A stretch of 64,000 bases of DNA from an uncultured Carboxylicivirga sp. (lineage in GTDB: Bacteria > Bacteroidota > Bacteroidia > Bacteroidales > Marinilabiliaceae): assembly GCF_963674565.1 (NCBI RefSeq), contig NZ_OY771430.1:5022001-5086000 (forward strand), in the 5' to 3' direction. Every line of letters starts with the position of its first letter. The first letter of the stretch is position 1. Below the pieces are notes generated by a model. That model saw only the letters and a program-made list of their open reading frames with translations. It ran no database searches and was not told the origin of the DNA. Shown piece after piece: positions 6,876 through 15,488 of this stretch. Made by a program: the position numbers and the translations under genes.

Positions 6876-7406
6876 TTAAGGTTTTATTTGTGATTTAATA
6901 ATTCTTCCTTCTGTAATAAAAGAAAGGCCTTGTTGACCTGATGTGTTAATCATCAAAGCCTGAATAAGCATTGAGTTAATGTTGGTTTTTCCTCCCCACT
7001 CCACAATAAAATTAGCTCCTGTATCACCAGTGTAGGTCATTTTATCAATCACCAGTTCATAAGATTCCATAGGTTCAAGCAATAACATTTTATCTTCTGC
7101 AATATGCTTTTTTACGAGTTTTCCATCGCTGTTGTAATAATCTACTTTTTGAACAGCAATAGTGTCTGTTAAGCTTGTATTTCTTAAACTTAAGGTAACG
7201 GTTAGAGGGAACAGTCTTGACTGATCAACATGATAAACATCGGTATAAACGGGTACATAAACCGTCTCGGAATAAAAAATGTGAGAAGTGTTGGCATCAA
7301 CCAGATTTTCAATTCTGAAATGCAGATTTCGGTTATTATTCTCCATATCGTGACATGCGATCAATAAGATTGACAATATCACAATGATTCCCAATTTGTT
7401 TAACAT
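6876..7406 (-). CDS. DUF3124 family lipoprotein
   Basis: A 176-residue secreted lipoprotein. The N-terminus has a hydrophobic stretch ending in the lipobox-like LLIACHD, suggesting acylation at Cys18. The body carries the DUF3124 hallmarks ETVYVPVYTDVYH, LTVTLSLRNTSLTD and a C-terminal ANFIVEWGG, a beta-rich single domain. The function of the family is unknown. It is followed on the same strand by the Tic20-like gene and transcribed away from the MATE gene. Confidence 0.82.
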   Translation of the reverse strand: MLNKLGIIVILSILLIACHDMENNNRNLHFRIENLVDANTSHIFYSETVYVPVYTDVYHVDQSRLFPLTVTLSLRNTSLTDTIAVQKVDYYNSDGKLVKKHIAEDKMLLLEPMESYELVIDKMTYTGDTGANFIVEWGGKTNINSMLIQALMINTSGQQGLSFITEGRIIKSQIKP

Positions 7407-7508
7407 GCTACCTAATTTATTGAGGCAAAATACAAAAACTTTAATTTATTTTCAGCTAAGGTATTGCCTTATATGTTTTTTTACACAATCTTTGTTCTAT
7501 TATGAAAA

Positions 7509-7578
7509 CAATGAGATACATATCGTTTCTACCGACCGTTTGTCTGCGCAATAACTTCTAGTTAGGTCGGTCTCATTG
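7509..7578. promoter_or_regulatory. Nested inverted repeats upstream of the MATE exporter
   Basis: Two perfect inverted pairs are nested: CAATGAGA (7509-7516) with TCTCATTG (7571-7578), and ACCGACC (7531-7537) with GGTCGGT (7565-7571). ACCGACC/GGTCGGT half-sites are common in operators of TetR-type efflux regulators, so this may be an operator region; folding of the transcript is the alternative. No TetR gene lies in the window. Confidence 0.45.
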
Positions 7579-7629
7579 TACTATCAATTCAATTTATTTC
7601 ATCAATTTTTAATTAAAGGAGGATTTACC

Positions 7630-7761
7630 ATGAGGACACATGTTGTTTATCAGATTGCAGTACCCGTATGTTTGGGTTTTAACATTTCAAAAAATGGAAG
7701 CATAGAAAGAGTAACAAATTCAAAATTCAGGTTTAAACAAAAACTAAAACACGATGGTTAG
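7630..7761 (+). CDS. Small ORF (43 aa) overlapping the MATE start; possible leader
   Basis: The ATG at 7630 is preceded by AAAGGAGG, an almost perfect Shine-Dalgarno, rare in this window. The 43-residue product (MRTHVVYQIAVPVCLGFNIS followed by a basic tail) resembles no family known to me. Its stop TAG (7759-7761) overlaps the MATE ATG (7754) by 8 bases, the layout of a translationally coupled leader. It may be a real small protein, a coupling leader, or chance. The same frame is open a little upstream to 7576, but the Shine-Dalgarno favours 7630. Confidence 0.4.
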   Translation: MRTHVVYQIAVPVCLGFNISKNGSIERVTNSKFRFKQKLKHDG

Positions 7762-9190
7762 GCTAAGTATCAATATATTATCTCGAAAATTAAAAGAAAG
7801 AAGTTTGAGTAGCATCTGGAAAGATTTCAAGGAAGCCTTTGGAGGTTCAGAACAGGATTATACCAAAATCCCTTTAGGGAAAGCAGTTTTTCTGTTGGCT
7901 GTTCCTATGGTACTCGAAATGATTATGGAATCAGTATTTGCTGTTGTCGACATTTATTTTGTTGGGCGATTGGGAGCAGATGCTGTTGCAACGGTAGGTA
8001 TTACCGAAAGTATTTTAACTATCATTTATGCCATCTCGTTTGGTTTGAGTATGGCAACCACTGCCCTTGTGTCGCGACGCATTGGTGAGAAGAAAGGCGA
8101 AGAAGCAGGACATGAGGGTTTGCAAGCCATCATTACCGGTGTTGTTGTGTCTGTTTTGATTGCTGTGCCAGGGATGATCTTTGCAAAAGATTTACTTCAG
8201 CTGATGGGTGCTTCAGAGGCAATTGTCGAAGATCTTTCATCATATACCAGCATCATGTTCGGTGGTAATCTGGTCATCATGCTATTGTTTATTAATAATG
8301 CAATTTTCAGAGGAGCAGGAGATGCTAATATTGCCATGTGGGTGTTATGGATTGCCAATGGATTGAATATGATACTGGATCCATTGCTGATTTTTGGTAT
8401 TGGCCCATTCCCTGAGATGGGTATTGCAGGTGCTGCTGTAGCAACTAACATTGGTAGAGGTATCGCAGTAACGGTTCAATTATTTTTATTGTTTAGAGGC
8501 AAAGGACGGGTTAGTCTGAAAGGAATACCATTGAAGATTGAGTGGAAACGCATTCGTCATCTCATCAATATTTCGTTGGGTGGTATTGCGCAGTCGTTAA
8601 TCGCTACATCAAGTTGGATTTTTATGGTGCGTATTATTTCCAATTTTGGAAGCGAAGTATTGGCTGGTTATACCATTGGAATTAGAATTATCATTTTTAC
8701 CTTGTTGCCTTCGTGGGGGTTAAGTAATGCTGCTTCAACATTGGTTGGACAGAATTTAGGTGCTCGTGAACCTGAGAGAGCTGAAAAAGCAGTTTGGGGA
8801 GTTGCCAGAATAAACATGATTTTTCTCGGTGTGTTGAGCGTGTTATTTATTGTCTTTCCTGGTTGGTTTGTTAGGTTGTTTACCGATGACGTTGAGGTTG
8901 TAAAGGCTGGTGTAGAATGTCTGCGAATTGTAGCTTATGGTTTCACTTTTTATGGAATGGGTATGGTGATGATTCAGGCATTTAACGGAGCCGGTGACAC
9001 TCGAACACCTACACGAATCAATGTATTTACATTTTGGATGATTGAAATTCCATTAGCATACTTTTTAGCCATGATCGTTGGAATGGAACAAACAGGTGTT
9101 TTTTATGCAATTATTATTGCGGAATCATGCATGACAATCTTAGCTGCCTGGTTATTTAGAAAAGGCAAATGGAAAAAAGAGGAGGTCTAA
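7754..9190 (+). CDS. MATE family efflux transporter
   Basis: A 478-residue multidrug/toxin exporter of the inner membrane, sodium- or proton-coupled. After a cytoplasmic lead of about 50 residues the sequence shows the MATE opening (KAVFLLAVPMVLEMIMESVF, AVVDIYFVGRLGADAVATVG), about twelve membrane segments in two halves, and the second-half equivalent GGIAQSLIATSSWIFMVRII. The polar motif FRGAGDANIAMWV is mirrored by FNGAGDTRTPTRIN, as expected of the duplicated fold. The substrate is unknown. It may be translationally coupled to the 43-residue ORF and lies downstream of ACCGACC inverted repeats. Confidence 0.92.
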   Translation: MVRLSINILSRKLKERSLSSIWKDFKEAFGGSEQDYTKIPLGKAVFLLAVPMVLEMIMESVFAVVDIYFVGRLGADAVATVGITESILTIIYAISFGLSMATTALVSRRIGEKKGEEAGHEGLQAIITGVVVSVLIAVPGMIFAKDLLQLMGASEAIVEDLSSYTSIMFGGNLVIMLLFINNAIFRGAGDANIAMWVLWIANGLNMILDPLLIFGIGPFPEMGIAGAAVATNIGRGIAVTVQLFLLFRGKGRVSLKGIPLKIEWKRIRHLINISLGGIAQSLIATSSWIFMVRIISNFGSEVLAGYTIGIRIIIFTLLPSWGLSNAASTLVGQNLGAREPERAEKAVWGVARINMIFLGVLSVLFIVFPGWFVRLFTDDVEVVKAGVECLRIVAYGFTFYGMGMVMIQAFNGAGDTRTPTRINVFTFWMIEIPLAYFLAMIVGMEQTGVFYAIIIAESCMTILAAWLFRKGKWKKEEV

Positions 9191-9235
9191 ACTTAATAGC
9201 TAACAAATATCCTTATCTGTGTCGTTTTTATAACT

Positions 9236-9243
9236 TAGCTTTG
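9236..9243 (+). promoter_or_regulatory. Possible -7 box for the metallopeptidase gene
   Basis: TAGCTTTG fits the Bacteroidota -7 consensus TAnnTTTG in the gap before the gene at 9379. No convincing TTTG -33 box is seen at the usual spacing, so this is weak. Confidence 0.3.
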
Positions 9244-9252
9244 ATAAATTAT

Positions 9253-9286
9253 AGGTGGTTAGTAACTGGTCAGTAGGCAGTAGAGA
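9253..9286. repeat. Dispersed CAGTAGGCAGTAG repeat
   Basis: The gap after the MATE gene contains GTTAGTAACTGGTCAG followed by CAGTAGGCAGTAG (9271-9283). The last 13-mer is the exact reverse complement of 340-352, and the iterated words resemble the arms of the four-helix-bundle cassettes. No gene lies in this 188-base gap. Confidence 0.55.
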
Positions 9287-9378
9287 GACTTTAAAGTTAT
9301 TGTAATTCGTTATTTGAATTAAATATTTTATAATACTAACTATCTTTTATGGCAATGAAAATTTAAATCAAATATATT

Positions 9379-11427
9379 ATGAAGAAGATAGCATTTCTTG
9401 TAATATCAGTTGTTTTAATGACTGCATGTTGCGAGGAAAATAACAATCAGGAAATGAAGGATAAGGCCAATATTTCAAAGTCGACGATAAAGTCAACTGT
9501 GGAAGCTTTAATTACTCAATATGGAGGAGAAATAAAGGCTGACGCAGAGAGAGGTGTTAAGCATGCTGGTTCGCTTTGGCGAAGTACAGATGGGACTGAA
9601 GATGAATTTAAATCATATTGTGTGACCCATTTTATTGCCAATGATAAAGAAAAGTCACAGACTTTTGAGAAAATCAGTCGCAATATTGAAATTTTAAGAG
9701 GCCATTTTAATAAAATAAGTCTTGATCTGCAGCGTCCTCTTCATGAACCAATGGGAGAAATCTTTAACATTGATAAGGATTTTGGTGGTTATAGTGCCGA
9801 TGCACATATGATTGAGGATTTGTACCGAAATAAGATTGCATTTACCATTGCACTCAACTTTCCATATTACAGTTTAAAGGAAAAGGAGAAACTGGGTAAG
9901 AGCTGGACTCGTCAACAATGGGCTTTTGCTCGATTGGGTGATATGTTTACGGCTCGTATTCCGGCGTCCATTCTTCAAAATGTATCAGAAGTGGCTTCTG
10001 CATCCGAAATGTATATTGCCAATTACAATATACATATGGGACATCTGACAGATCAGAGTGGAAATCATTTCTTTCCTGAAGATATGGTTTTACTTGCCCA
10101 CTGGAATCTTCGTGATGAAATTAAATCGCATTACAGTAAAGGTGTTGAAGGTGTTGAGCTGCAAGGAAAAGTTTATGAAGTGATGAAGCGAATCATCGAT
10201 CAAACAATTCCTGAGAAAGTGATTAATAATCCTTCGTATGATTGGGATCCTGTAACAAACATTGTTTATCAGGATGGAAAGGCGATTGAAGCTTCACCTG
10301 AAGGGAATGAACGTTATCAGCAAATCATCAATAATTTCAGGGCGATGCGTGCTATGGATGAATATTCTCCTCTAAATACTGCTATTAAGCGTGCTTTTGA
10401 AGGAGGCATGGAAATTACGCAGAATGATGCAGAAAAGCTGTTCAGAAAGTTTATGTCATCGGGTGAGTTGAAAAGAGTTGCAGAATTAATTCAAACCCGG
10501 TTAGGGCGTGAACTAAAACCTTGGGATATTTGGTATGATGGTTTTAAAGCCCGAAGCAATATCAATGAAGAAAACCTGAATGCAATTACTCAAAAACGCT
10601 ATCCCAATGCACAGGCCTTGGATGCTGATTTAGCCAATATGCTTGTTAAATTAGGTTTTACAAAGGAGAAAGCACAATTTCTGGCTGATCATATTGATGT
10701 TGATCCGGCAAGAGGTTCAGGTCATGCATGGGGTGCCGGTATGAAAGGTGAAAATGCTCATTTACGTACCCGAATCCCTTCAACCGGAATGGATTATAAA
10801 GGCTATAATATTGCAGTTCATGAGTTCGGCCATAATGTTGAACAGACCATCTCGCTTTACGATGTGGATTACTACTTATTGAATGGTGTACCTAATACTG
10901 CTTTCACTGAGGCATTGGCTTTTATTTTTCAGAAACGTGATCTGGAACTTTTGGGTATTGATAATATGAATCCTCAAAAAGAAGCTTTGGACATATTGGA
11001 TAATTTCTGGAACACCTATGAGATTATGGGAGTTTCTTTGCTGGACCAACGAATGTGGTTATGGTTGTACGATAATCCGGATGCAGATGCTGAGCAGTTA
11101 AAAGTTGCTGTTCAAATTATGGCAGTTGAAATTTGGAATGAGTATTATGCACCTGTTTTCGGGGTTAAAGATGAACCTATTCTAGCTATTTATTCACATA
11201 TGATTAATAGCCCGATTTATTTATCGAATTATGCATTCGGGCATTTGATTCAGTTTCAGGTAGAGCAGTTTTTGATGCAAGCCGACTTTGCAAAAGAAGT
11301 GGAACGTTTATTTCGTATTGGTTCTCTAACGCCTAATGCATGGATGCAGGAAGGACTAGGTGAAGATATTTCTATTAAAGCAATGATTAAAGAAGCTGGC
11401 AGTTCTGTAAAAGTAGTTTCAAACTAA
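9379..11427 (+). CDS. Putative zinc metallopeptidase lipoprotein (HEFGH)
   Basis: A 682-residue secreted lipoprotein: the N-terminus MKKIAFLVISVVLMTACCEE ends in a lipobox with acylation probably at Cys17. The zinc signature H481-E-F-G-H485 lies in IAVHEFGHNVEQT, and the third ligand is probably E511 in FTEALAFIFQ, giving a gluzincin HExxH...E layout. This is not the HELLGH of classical dipeptidyl peptidase III (M49), and I cannot place it in a named peptidase family. The long N-terminal region (about 30-470) is mostly helical and unassigned. It is monocistronic: a strong terminator follows at 11456-11480. Confidence 0.78.
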   Translation: MKKIAFLVISVVLMTACCEENNNQEMKDKANISKSTIKSTVEALITQYGGEIKADAERGVKHAGSLWRSTDGTEDEFKSYCVTHFIANDKEKSQTFEKISRNIEILRGHFNKISLDLQRPLHEPMGEIFNIDKDFGGYSADAHMIEDLYRNKIAFTIALNFPYYSLKEKEKLGKSWTRQQWAFARLGDMFTARIPASILQNVSEVASASEMYIANYNIHMGHLTDQSGNHFFPEDMVLLAHWNLRDEIKSHYSKGVEGVELQGKVYEVMKRIIDQTIPEKVINNPSYDWDPVTNIVYQDGKAIEASPEGNERYQQIINNFRAMRAMDEYSPLNTAIKRAFEGGMEITQNDAEKLFRKFMSSGELKRVAELIQTRLGRELKPWDIWYDGFKARSNINEENLNAITQKRYPNAQALDADLANMLVKLGFTKEKAQFLADHIDVDPARGSGHAWGAGMKGENAHLRTRIPSTGMDYKGYNIAVHEFGHNVEQTISLYDVDYYLLNGVPNTAFTEALAFIFQKRDLELLGIDNMNPQKEALDILDNFWNTYEIMGVSLLDQRMWLWLYDNPDADAEQLKVAVQIMAVEIWNEYYAPVFGVKDEPILAIYSHMINSPIYLSNYAFGHLIQFQVEQFLMQADFAKEVERLFRIGSLTPNAWMQEGLGEDISIKAMIKEAGSSVKVVSN

Positions 11428-11455
11428 TAAGAAAGCATCAATGATAGAATACAAT

Positions 11456-11480
11456 AAAAGCGGGCCAACAGCCCGCTTTT
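11456..11480. terminator. Bidirectional Rho-independent terminator
   Basis: Perfect 10-bp stem AAAAGCGGGC / GCCCGCTTTT with loop CAACA. The A-run on one side and T-run on the other serve both the peptidase gene and the convergent sigma factor gene. Confidence 0.9.
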
Positions 11481-11510
11481 ACTTCACCAAAAATATTAAG
11501 AGTCTAAATG

Positions 11511-12005
11511 TTAATTTTCAATCATCTTTTGTAATTTTTTTCGTCCAAAGAAAATACGGCTTTTAACAGTTCCAATTGGCATATCCAGTGTTTCTGCTAT
11601 TTCTTTGTACTTATAACCTTCCATATGCATTTTAAGAGGTTGCTTAAAATCTGAATTCAGGTTATTCATATGTTTGTGAATTTCTCCAGTGTAATGAAGT
11701 ACATCCGGAGTGTCATCTGTATAGTATTTGTTAGAAAGGTAGTTAACTTCATCAACTAGCATAGGTGCCTGACGCATTTTGTAACGTCGACGGTAATTAT
11801 TGATGAACGAATTACGCATAATTGTATGCATCCACGCCGAAAAATTAGTGTTCATAACAAATTTTTCACGAGACGAAAGAGCACGGAAGTTTGTTTCCTG
11901 AAGTAAATCGTGGGCGTCTTCCTCATTAGCTGTTAGGCTAAGGGCATAGCTAAACATCTTTTGTTGAAGATTCAACAAGCGGTTGTTAAATTGTTCTGCG
12001 GTCAT
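11511..12005 (-). CDS. ECF-type RNA polymerase sigma factor
   Basis: A 164-residue sigma-70 family protein. Region 2 spans about 10-75 (FSYALSLTANEEDAHDLLQE and FSAWMHTIMRNSFINNYRRR, the -10 recognition helix), and region 4 about 105-160 (LPLKMHMEGYKYKEIAETLD in outline, with MPIGTVKSRIFFGRKKL as the helix-turn-helix). No anti-sigma gene is adjacent; upstream on this strand lies only a long AT-rich gap. Stress or envelope control is typical of such factors, but the target regulon is unknown. Confidence 0.92.
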   Translation of the reverse strand: MTAEQFNNRLLNLQQKMFSYALSLTANEEDAHDLLQETNFRALSSREKFVMNTNFSAWMHTIMRNSFINNYRRRYKMRQAPMLVDEVNYLSNKYYTDDTPDVLHYTGEIHKHMNNLNSDFKQPLKMHMEGYKYKEIAETLDMPIGTVKSRIFFGRKKLQKMIEN

Positions 12006-12495
12006 CTTTTGGGTTTTTTCGTTAACAACTTGTTTTAATCAACACAACTGCTCGGGTGTTTAACAGCTGGTATTTTCTAAAACATATAATTTACAACTTT
12101 TTTTATTTTTATGCAACTGACAATCAATCTCGTTAGATTAAAATGCAATAGAGTAATCAAATACCTAAATACATTTTAAAGGTGAACAAAAATTAATTAA
12201 TAACCAAATTTGTTTAACTTTTTTTGAAAGTTATTAATCAATAAAAATTCCTCATTAAGGATGTCTTTGTCTTAAATTTAATTAGAAATCAAGGAGTTAA
12301 TAATTGTTAAATATTTTTTGAGGCAAGTATTTTTTTTCTTTTAAATTAATTGCGGAAATGTTTCTGTATTAATGAGAACCAATTAAATTTGAAATCAAAT
12401 TGAGCTTAGCTAATTCTCTAAAACAAAAAACAGGAGTCAGAATTGGCAAACAAATGATTTGTCAATTGTGTTAGAAAAGCTACTGTTTTAGTGGA
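12006..12495. other. 490-base AT-rich divergent intergenic region
   Basis: Lies between the sigma factor (minus) and the cytochrome bd operon (plus) and must hold both promoters. I find no clear TAnnTTTG box. Near the plus-strand gene is the 13-base palindrome ACAAATGATTTGT (12450-12462), flanked by AATTG (12441-12445) and CAATT (12463-12467), 33 bases before the DUF4492 start; it may be an operator for an oxygen- or redox-responsive regulator. No gene is supported here. Confidence 0.5.
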
Positions 12496-12723
12496 ATGAT
12501 TACAAATAGGATGAATCGAATACAAAAAGTTTATCATTTTTACATTGATGGCTTTAAAAATATGCCAGCGTGGGGACGTAGCTTATGGATTATCATATTA
12601 ATAAAGCTATTCATTATGTTTGCCGTGTTAAAATTATTCTTTTTCAGAGACACATTGAAGAATAGGTATAGTACTGAAGAAGAAAGAGCCAATCATGTAT
12701 TGGAGGAACTGATTACTCATTAA
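12496..12723 (+). CDS. DUF4492 small membrane protein of the cytochrome bd operon
   Basis: A 75-residue protein with one hydrophobic helix (LWIIILIKLFIMFAVLKLFFF) between a basic N-terminal part and an acidic tail. The sequence YHFYIDGFKNMPAWGRSLW is characteristic of DUF4492, a family found directly upstream of cydA in Bacteroidota. An internal ATG at 12511 is an alternative start. The stop is 16 bases before cydA, so they are cotranscribed. A role in assembly or as an accessory subunit is an inference from conserved context only. Confidence 0.85.
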   Translation: MITNRMNRIQKVYHFYIDGFKNMPAWGRSLWIIILIKLFIMFAVLKLFFFRDTLKNRYSTEEERANHVLEELITH

Positions 12724-12739
12724 ATCAAATTATATTATA

Positions 12740-14335
12740 ATGTTTGAGAATATTGATCTAACCCTTGTCAATTGGTCAAGGGCACAGTTTGCTTTAACAG
12801 CCATGTTTCATTGGTTGTTTGTTCCGCTTACTTTAGGTTTAGGCTTTATAGTTGCTTTTATGGAAAGTATCTATGTTAAAACCGGGGATGAAGAATGGAA
12901 AAGAATCACCAAATTCTGGATGAAACTTTTCGGAATTAATTTTGCCATTGGGGTTGCAACAGGTATCATTCTTGAATTTGAGTTTGGTACTAACTGGTCT
13001 AATTATTCATGGTTTGTGGGTGATATTTTTGGTGCTCCTCTGGCCATCGAAGGAATTATGGCTTTTTTCCTTGAAAGTACATTTATTGCTGTGATGTTTT
13101 TTGGTTGGGGTAAGGTTAGTAAGAAATTTCATTTAACAGCTACCTGGTTAACGGCCATTGGTGCTAATCTTTCAGCCTTATGGATTTTGGTGGCAAATGC
13201 CTGGATGCAGAATCCTGTAGGAATGAAATTTAATCCGGAGACAGCAAGAAACGAGATGGTTAATTTCTGGGATGTTTTTCTTTCAGAAACTGCTGTTAAT
13301 AAATTTCTTCATACAACAACGTCAGGTTATGTGCTTGCATCCATTTTTGTGGTTGGTATAAGTGCCTGGTTTCTGCTAAAAAAACGCCACTTATTATTTG
13401 CCAAAAGAAGTATTGTAATTGCTTCTGTTTTTGGTATTGTTTCATCAATAATGCTAATTGGAACAGGTGATGGATCAGCCAGAGAGATTGCCCGCAATCA
13501 GCCTATGAAGTTTGCTGCGATGGAATCATTGTTCGAAGGCCAGACACAGGCTCCATTAATTGCCATTGGTTTGTTTGGAAAAGCGCCTGATGATCCACTT
13601 AATAAGAATTCAGAATCAGACTTTTTAGTGAAGATTGAAATTCCTAATATGCTTTCATACATGGCTTTTCTTAAGGTTGATGCTTTTGTGCCAGGTATCA
13701 AAGACCTGGTTTTGGGTAATGAGGCAAGAGGTATTATTTCTTATAAAGAAAAAATACATCGGGGCTATGAAGCTCAGCAAGTTTTAAAGGCTTTTAAGGA
13801 AGCAAAAAATAAAGATCCTGAAGAATATAACAGACTAAAAGCAAAGTTTGATGATAAGGAATGGGTAGATAATTATTTCCGTTATTTTGGGTATGGAAAT
13901 TACTACGATCCGGATCCGCATCAGTTGGAATTAAATGCTTTTAAAATTGTTCCTCCTATTTCCATTTCATTTTATGCATTTCATATAATGGTAGGTTTAG
14001 GGATGCATTTTCTATTACTTTTTGTAGTGTTGCTTTGGTTAACTGCTCGTAATAAAATAGAAAATAAGAAGATAATATTATATACAGCCTTATGGACAAT
14101 TCCATTGGCTTATGTAGCCAGTCAGGCAGGTTGGATTGTTGCAGAGATGGGACGTCAGCCATGGGTTATTCAGGATTTGATGCCTACCATGAAAGCCGTA
14201 TCAAAAATTGATTCTACTTCAGTGATGATCACCTTCTGGTTATTTACCATCACATTTGTTGGGTTAGCTATTGCCGAAGTAAGGATTATGACAAAGCAAA
14301 TTAAAAACGGACCAAAAGAAGGAGGAGATAAATAA
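12740..14335 (+). CDS. cydA: Cytochrome bd ubiquinol oxidase subunit I
   Basis: The 531-residue quinol-oxidising subunit carrying hemes b558, b595 and d. It shows LTAMFHWLFVPLTLGLG with the axial His of the first helices, FAIGVATGIILEFEFGTNWS, the quinol-loop region with a long hydrophilic insert (about 280-400), and the GRQPW motif (EMGRQPWVIQDLMPT). Nine or so transmembrane helices are visible. The enzyme reduces oxygen with high affinity and generates proton-motive force without pumping. The stop overlaps the cydB start in the form TAATG. Confidence 0.96.
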   Translation: MFENIDLTLVNWSRAQFALTAMFHWLFVPLTLGLGFIVAFMESIYVKTGDEEWKRITKFWMKLFGINFAIGVATGIILEFEFGTNWSNYSWFVGDIFGAPLAIEGIMAFFLESTFIAVMFFGWGKVSKKFHLTATWLTAIGANLSALWILVANAWMQNPVGMKFNPETARNEMVNFWDVFLSETAVNKFLHTTTSGYVLASIFVVGISAWFLLKKRHLLFAKRSIVIASVFGIVSSIMLIGTGDGSAREIARNQPMKFAAMESLFEGQTQAPLIAIGLFGKAPDDPLNKNSESDFLVKIEIPNMLSYMAFLKVDAFVPGIKDLVLGNEARGIISYKEKIHRGYEAQQVLKAFKEAKNKDPEEYNRLKAKFDDKEWVDNYFRYFGYGNYYDPDPHQLELNAFKIVPPISISFYAFHIMVGLGMHFLLLFVVLLWLTARNKIENKKIILYTALWTIPLAYVASQAGWIVAEMGRQPWVIQDLMPTMKAVSKIDSTSVMITFWLFTITFVGLAIAEVRIMTKQIKNGPKEGGDK

Positions 14336-15471
14336 TGTTTGGAGAACTATCACATTTAGCATTACAGCAATATTGGTGGGTTATTGTCTCACTTCTTGGA
14401 GCTATTCTTGTTTTTCTGATGTTTGTTCAAGGTGGACAAACCTTACTTTATACTATCGGAAAGACGGATTTGGAACGAACTATGTTGGTAAATACATTGG
14501 GTAGGAAATGGGAATTCACCTTTACAACGCTGGTAACATTTGGAGGTGCTTTCTTTGCTTCATTTCCTTTGTTTTACAGTACCAGTTTTGGAGGAGCTTA
14601 CTGGGTTTGGATAATTATTTTATTTGCCTTTGTTCTTCAGGCTGTTTCTTACGAATTCAGAACTCGTCCGAATAATTTCTTTGGAGCCAAGACATTTGAA
14701 ACATTTCTATTTATTAATGGTTTGATTGGAACTATTTTTATTGGAACAGCAGTTGCCACTTTTTTTACAGGTTCAGCTTTTTCAGTGAATGATATGAACC
14801 AGTCGCAATGGGAATTAACAACACATGGTTTGGAAGCGGCTTTCAACTTACATAATTTGTCGCTTGGTCTGGCAGTTTTCTTTTTAGCAAGGGTATTAGG
14901 ATTACTTTATTTTATAAACAGTGTTGCACACCCTGAAATGGAAAAACGAGCCCGTAAGCAGTTGTTGTTTAACGGAATTCCATTTGTGGTTTTCTTCCTT
15001 ACCTTTTTAATCTGGCTGTTATTGAGAGATGGTTTTGCAGTCAATCCTGGGACTCAGGAAGTGTTTATGGAACCATACAAGTATTTCTATAATCTGATGG
15101 CCATGCCACTGGTTCTGATAATGCTTCTCGTTGGCGTAGTTGCTGTCCTCTTTGGATTAATTGCTTCAATCATTAGTGAAAAATGTACCAGGGGAATTTG
15201 GTCAGCTGGAGCTGGAACAATTTTAACAGTGTTGAGTTTGTTGTTAGTGGCAGGATTTAATAATACAGCTTTTTATCCTTCTACTTTTGATTTGCAAAGT
15301 TCATTAACGATACAAAATGCATCTTCAAGTCATTTTACGCTTACAGCAATGAGTTATGTATCGCTATTGGTACCCTTTGTTCTGGCATATATAGTATATG
15401 TTTGGAGAGCTATCAATAACAAACCTATCGATGAGGATGAAATGTCATCGGATGATCTACATATTTATTAA
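14335..15471 (+). CDS. cydB: Cytochrome bd ubiquinol oxidase subunit II
   Basis: A 378-residue partner of CydA with about nine hydrophobic helices: WWVIVSLLGAILVFLMFVQG at the start, a conserved GRKWEFTFTTLVTFGGAFFA, YEFRTRPNN after the third helix, and an acidic C-terminus. It starts on the last base of cydA, so translation is coupled. A 41-residue membrane ORF follows 17 bases after the stop, completing a DUF4492-cydA-cydB-small subunit operon. Confidence 0.95.
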   Translation: MFGELSHLALQQYWWVIVSLLGAILVFLMFVQGGQTLLYTIGKTDLERTMLVNTLGRKWEFTFTTLVTFGGAFFASFPLFYSTSFGGAYWVWIIILFAFVLQAVSYEFRTRPNNFFGAKTFETFLFINGLIGTIFIGTAVATFFTGSAFSVNDMNQSQWELTTHGLEAAFNLHNLSLGLAVFFLARVLGLLYFINSVAHPEMEKRARKQLLFNGIPFVVFFLTFLIWLLLRDGFAVNPGTQEVFMEPYKYFYNLMAMPLVLIMLLVGVVAVLFGLIASIISEKCTRGIWSAGAGTILTVLSLLLVAGFNNTAFYPSTFDLQSSLTIQNASSSHFTLTAMSYVSLLVPFVLAYIVYVWRAINNKPIDEDEMSSDDLHIY

Positions 15472-15488
15472 TTAGAAAATTTGTTGGT

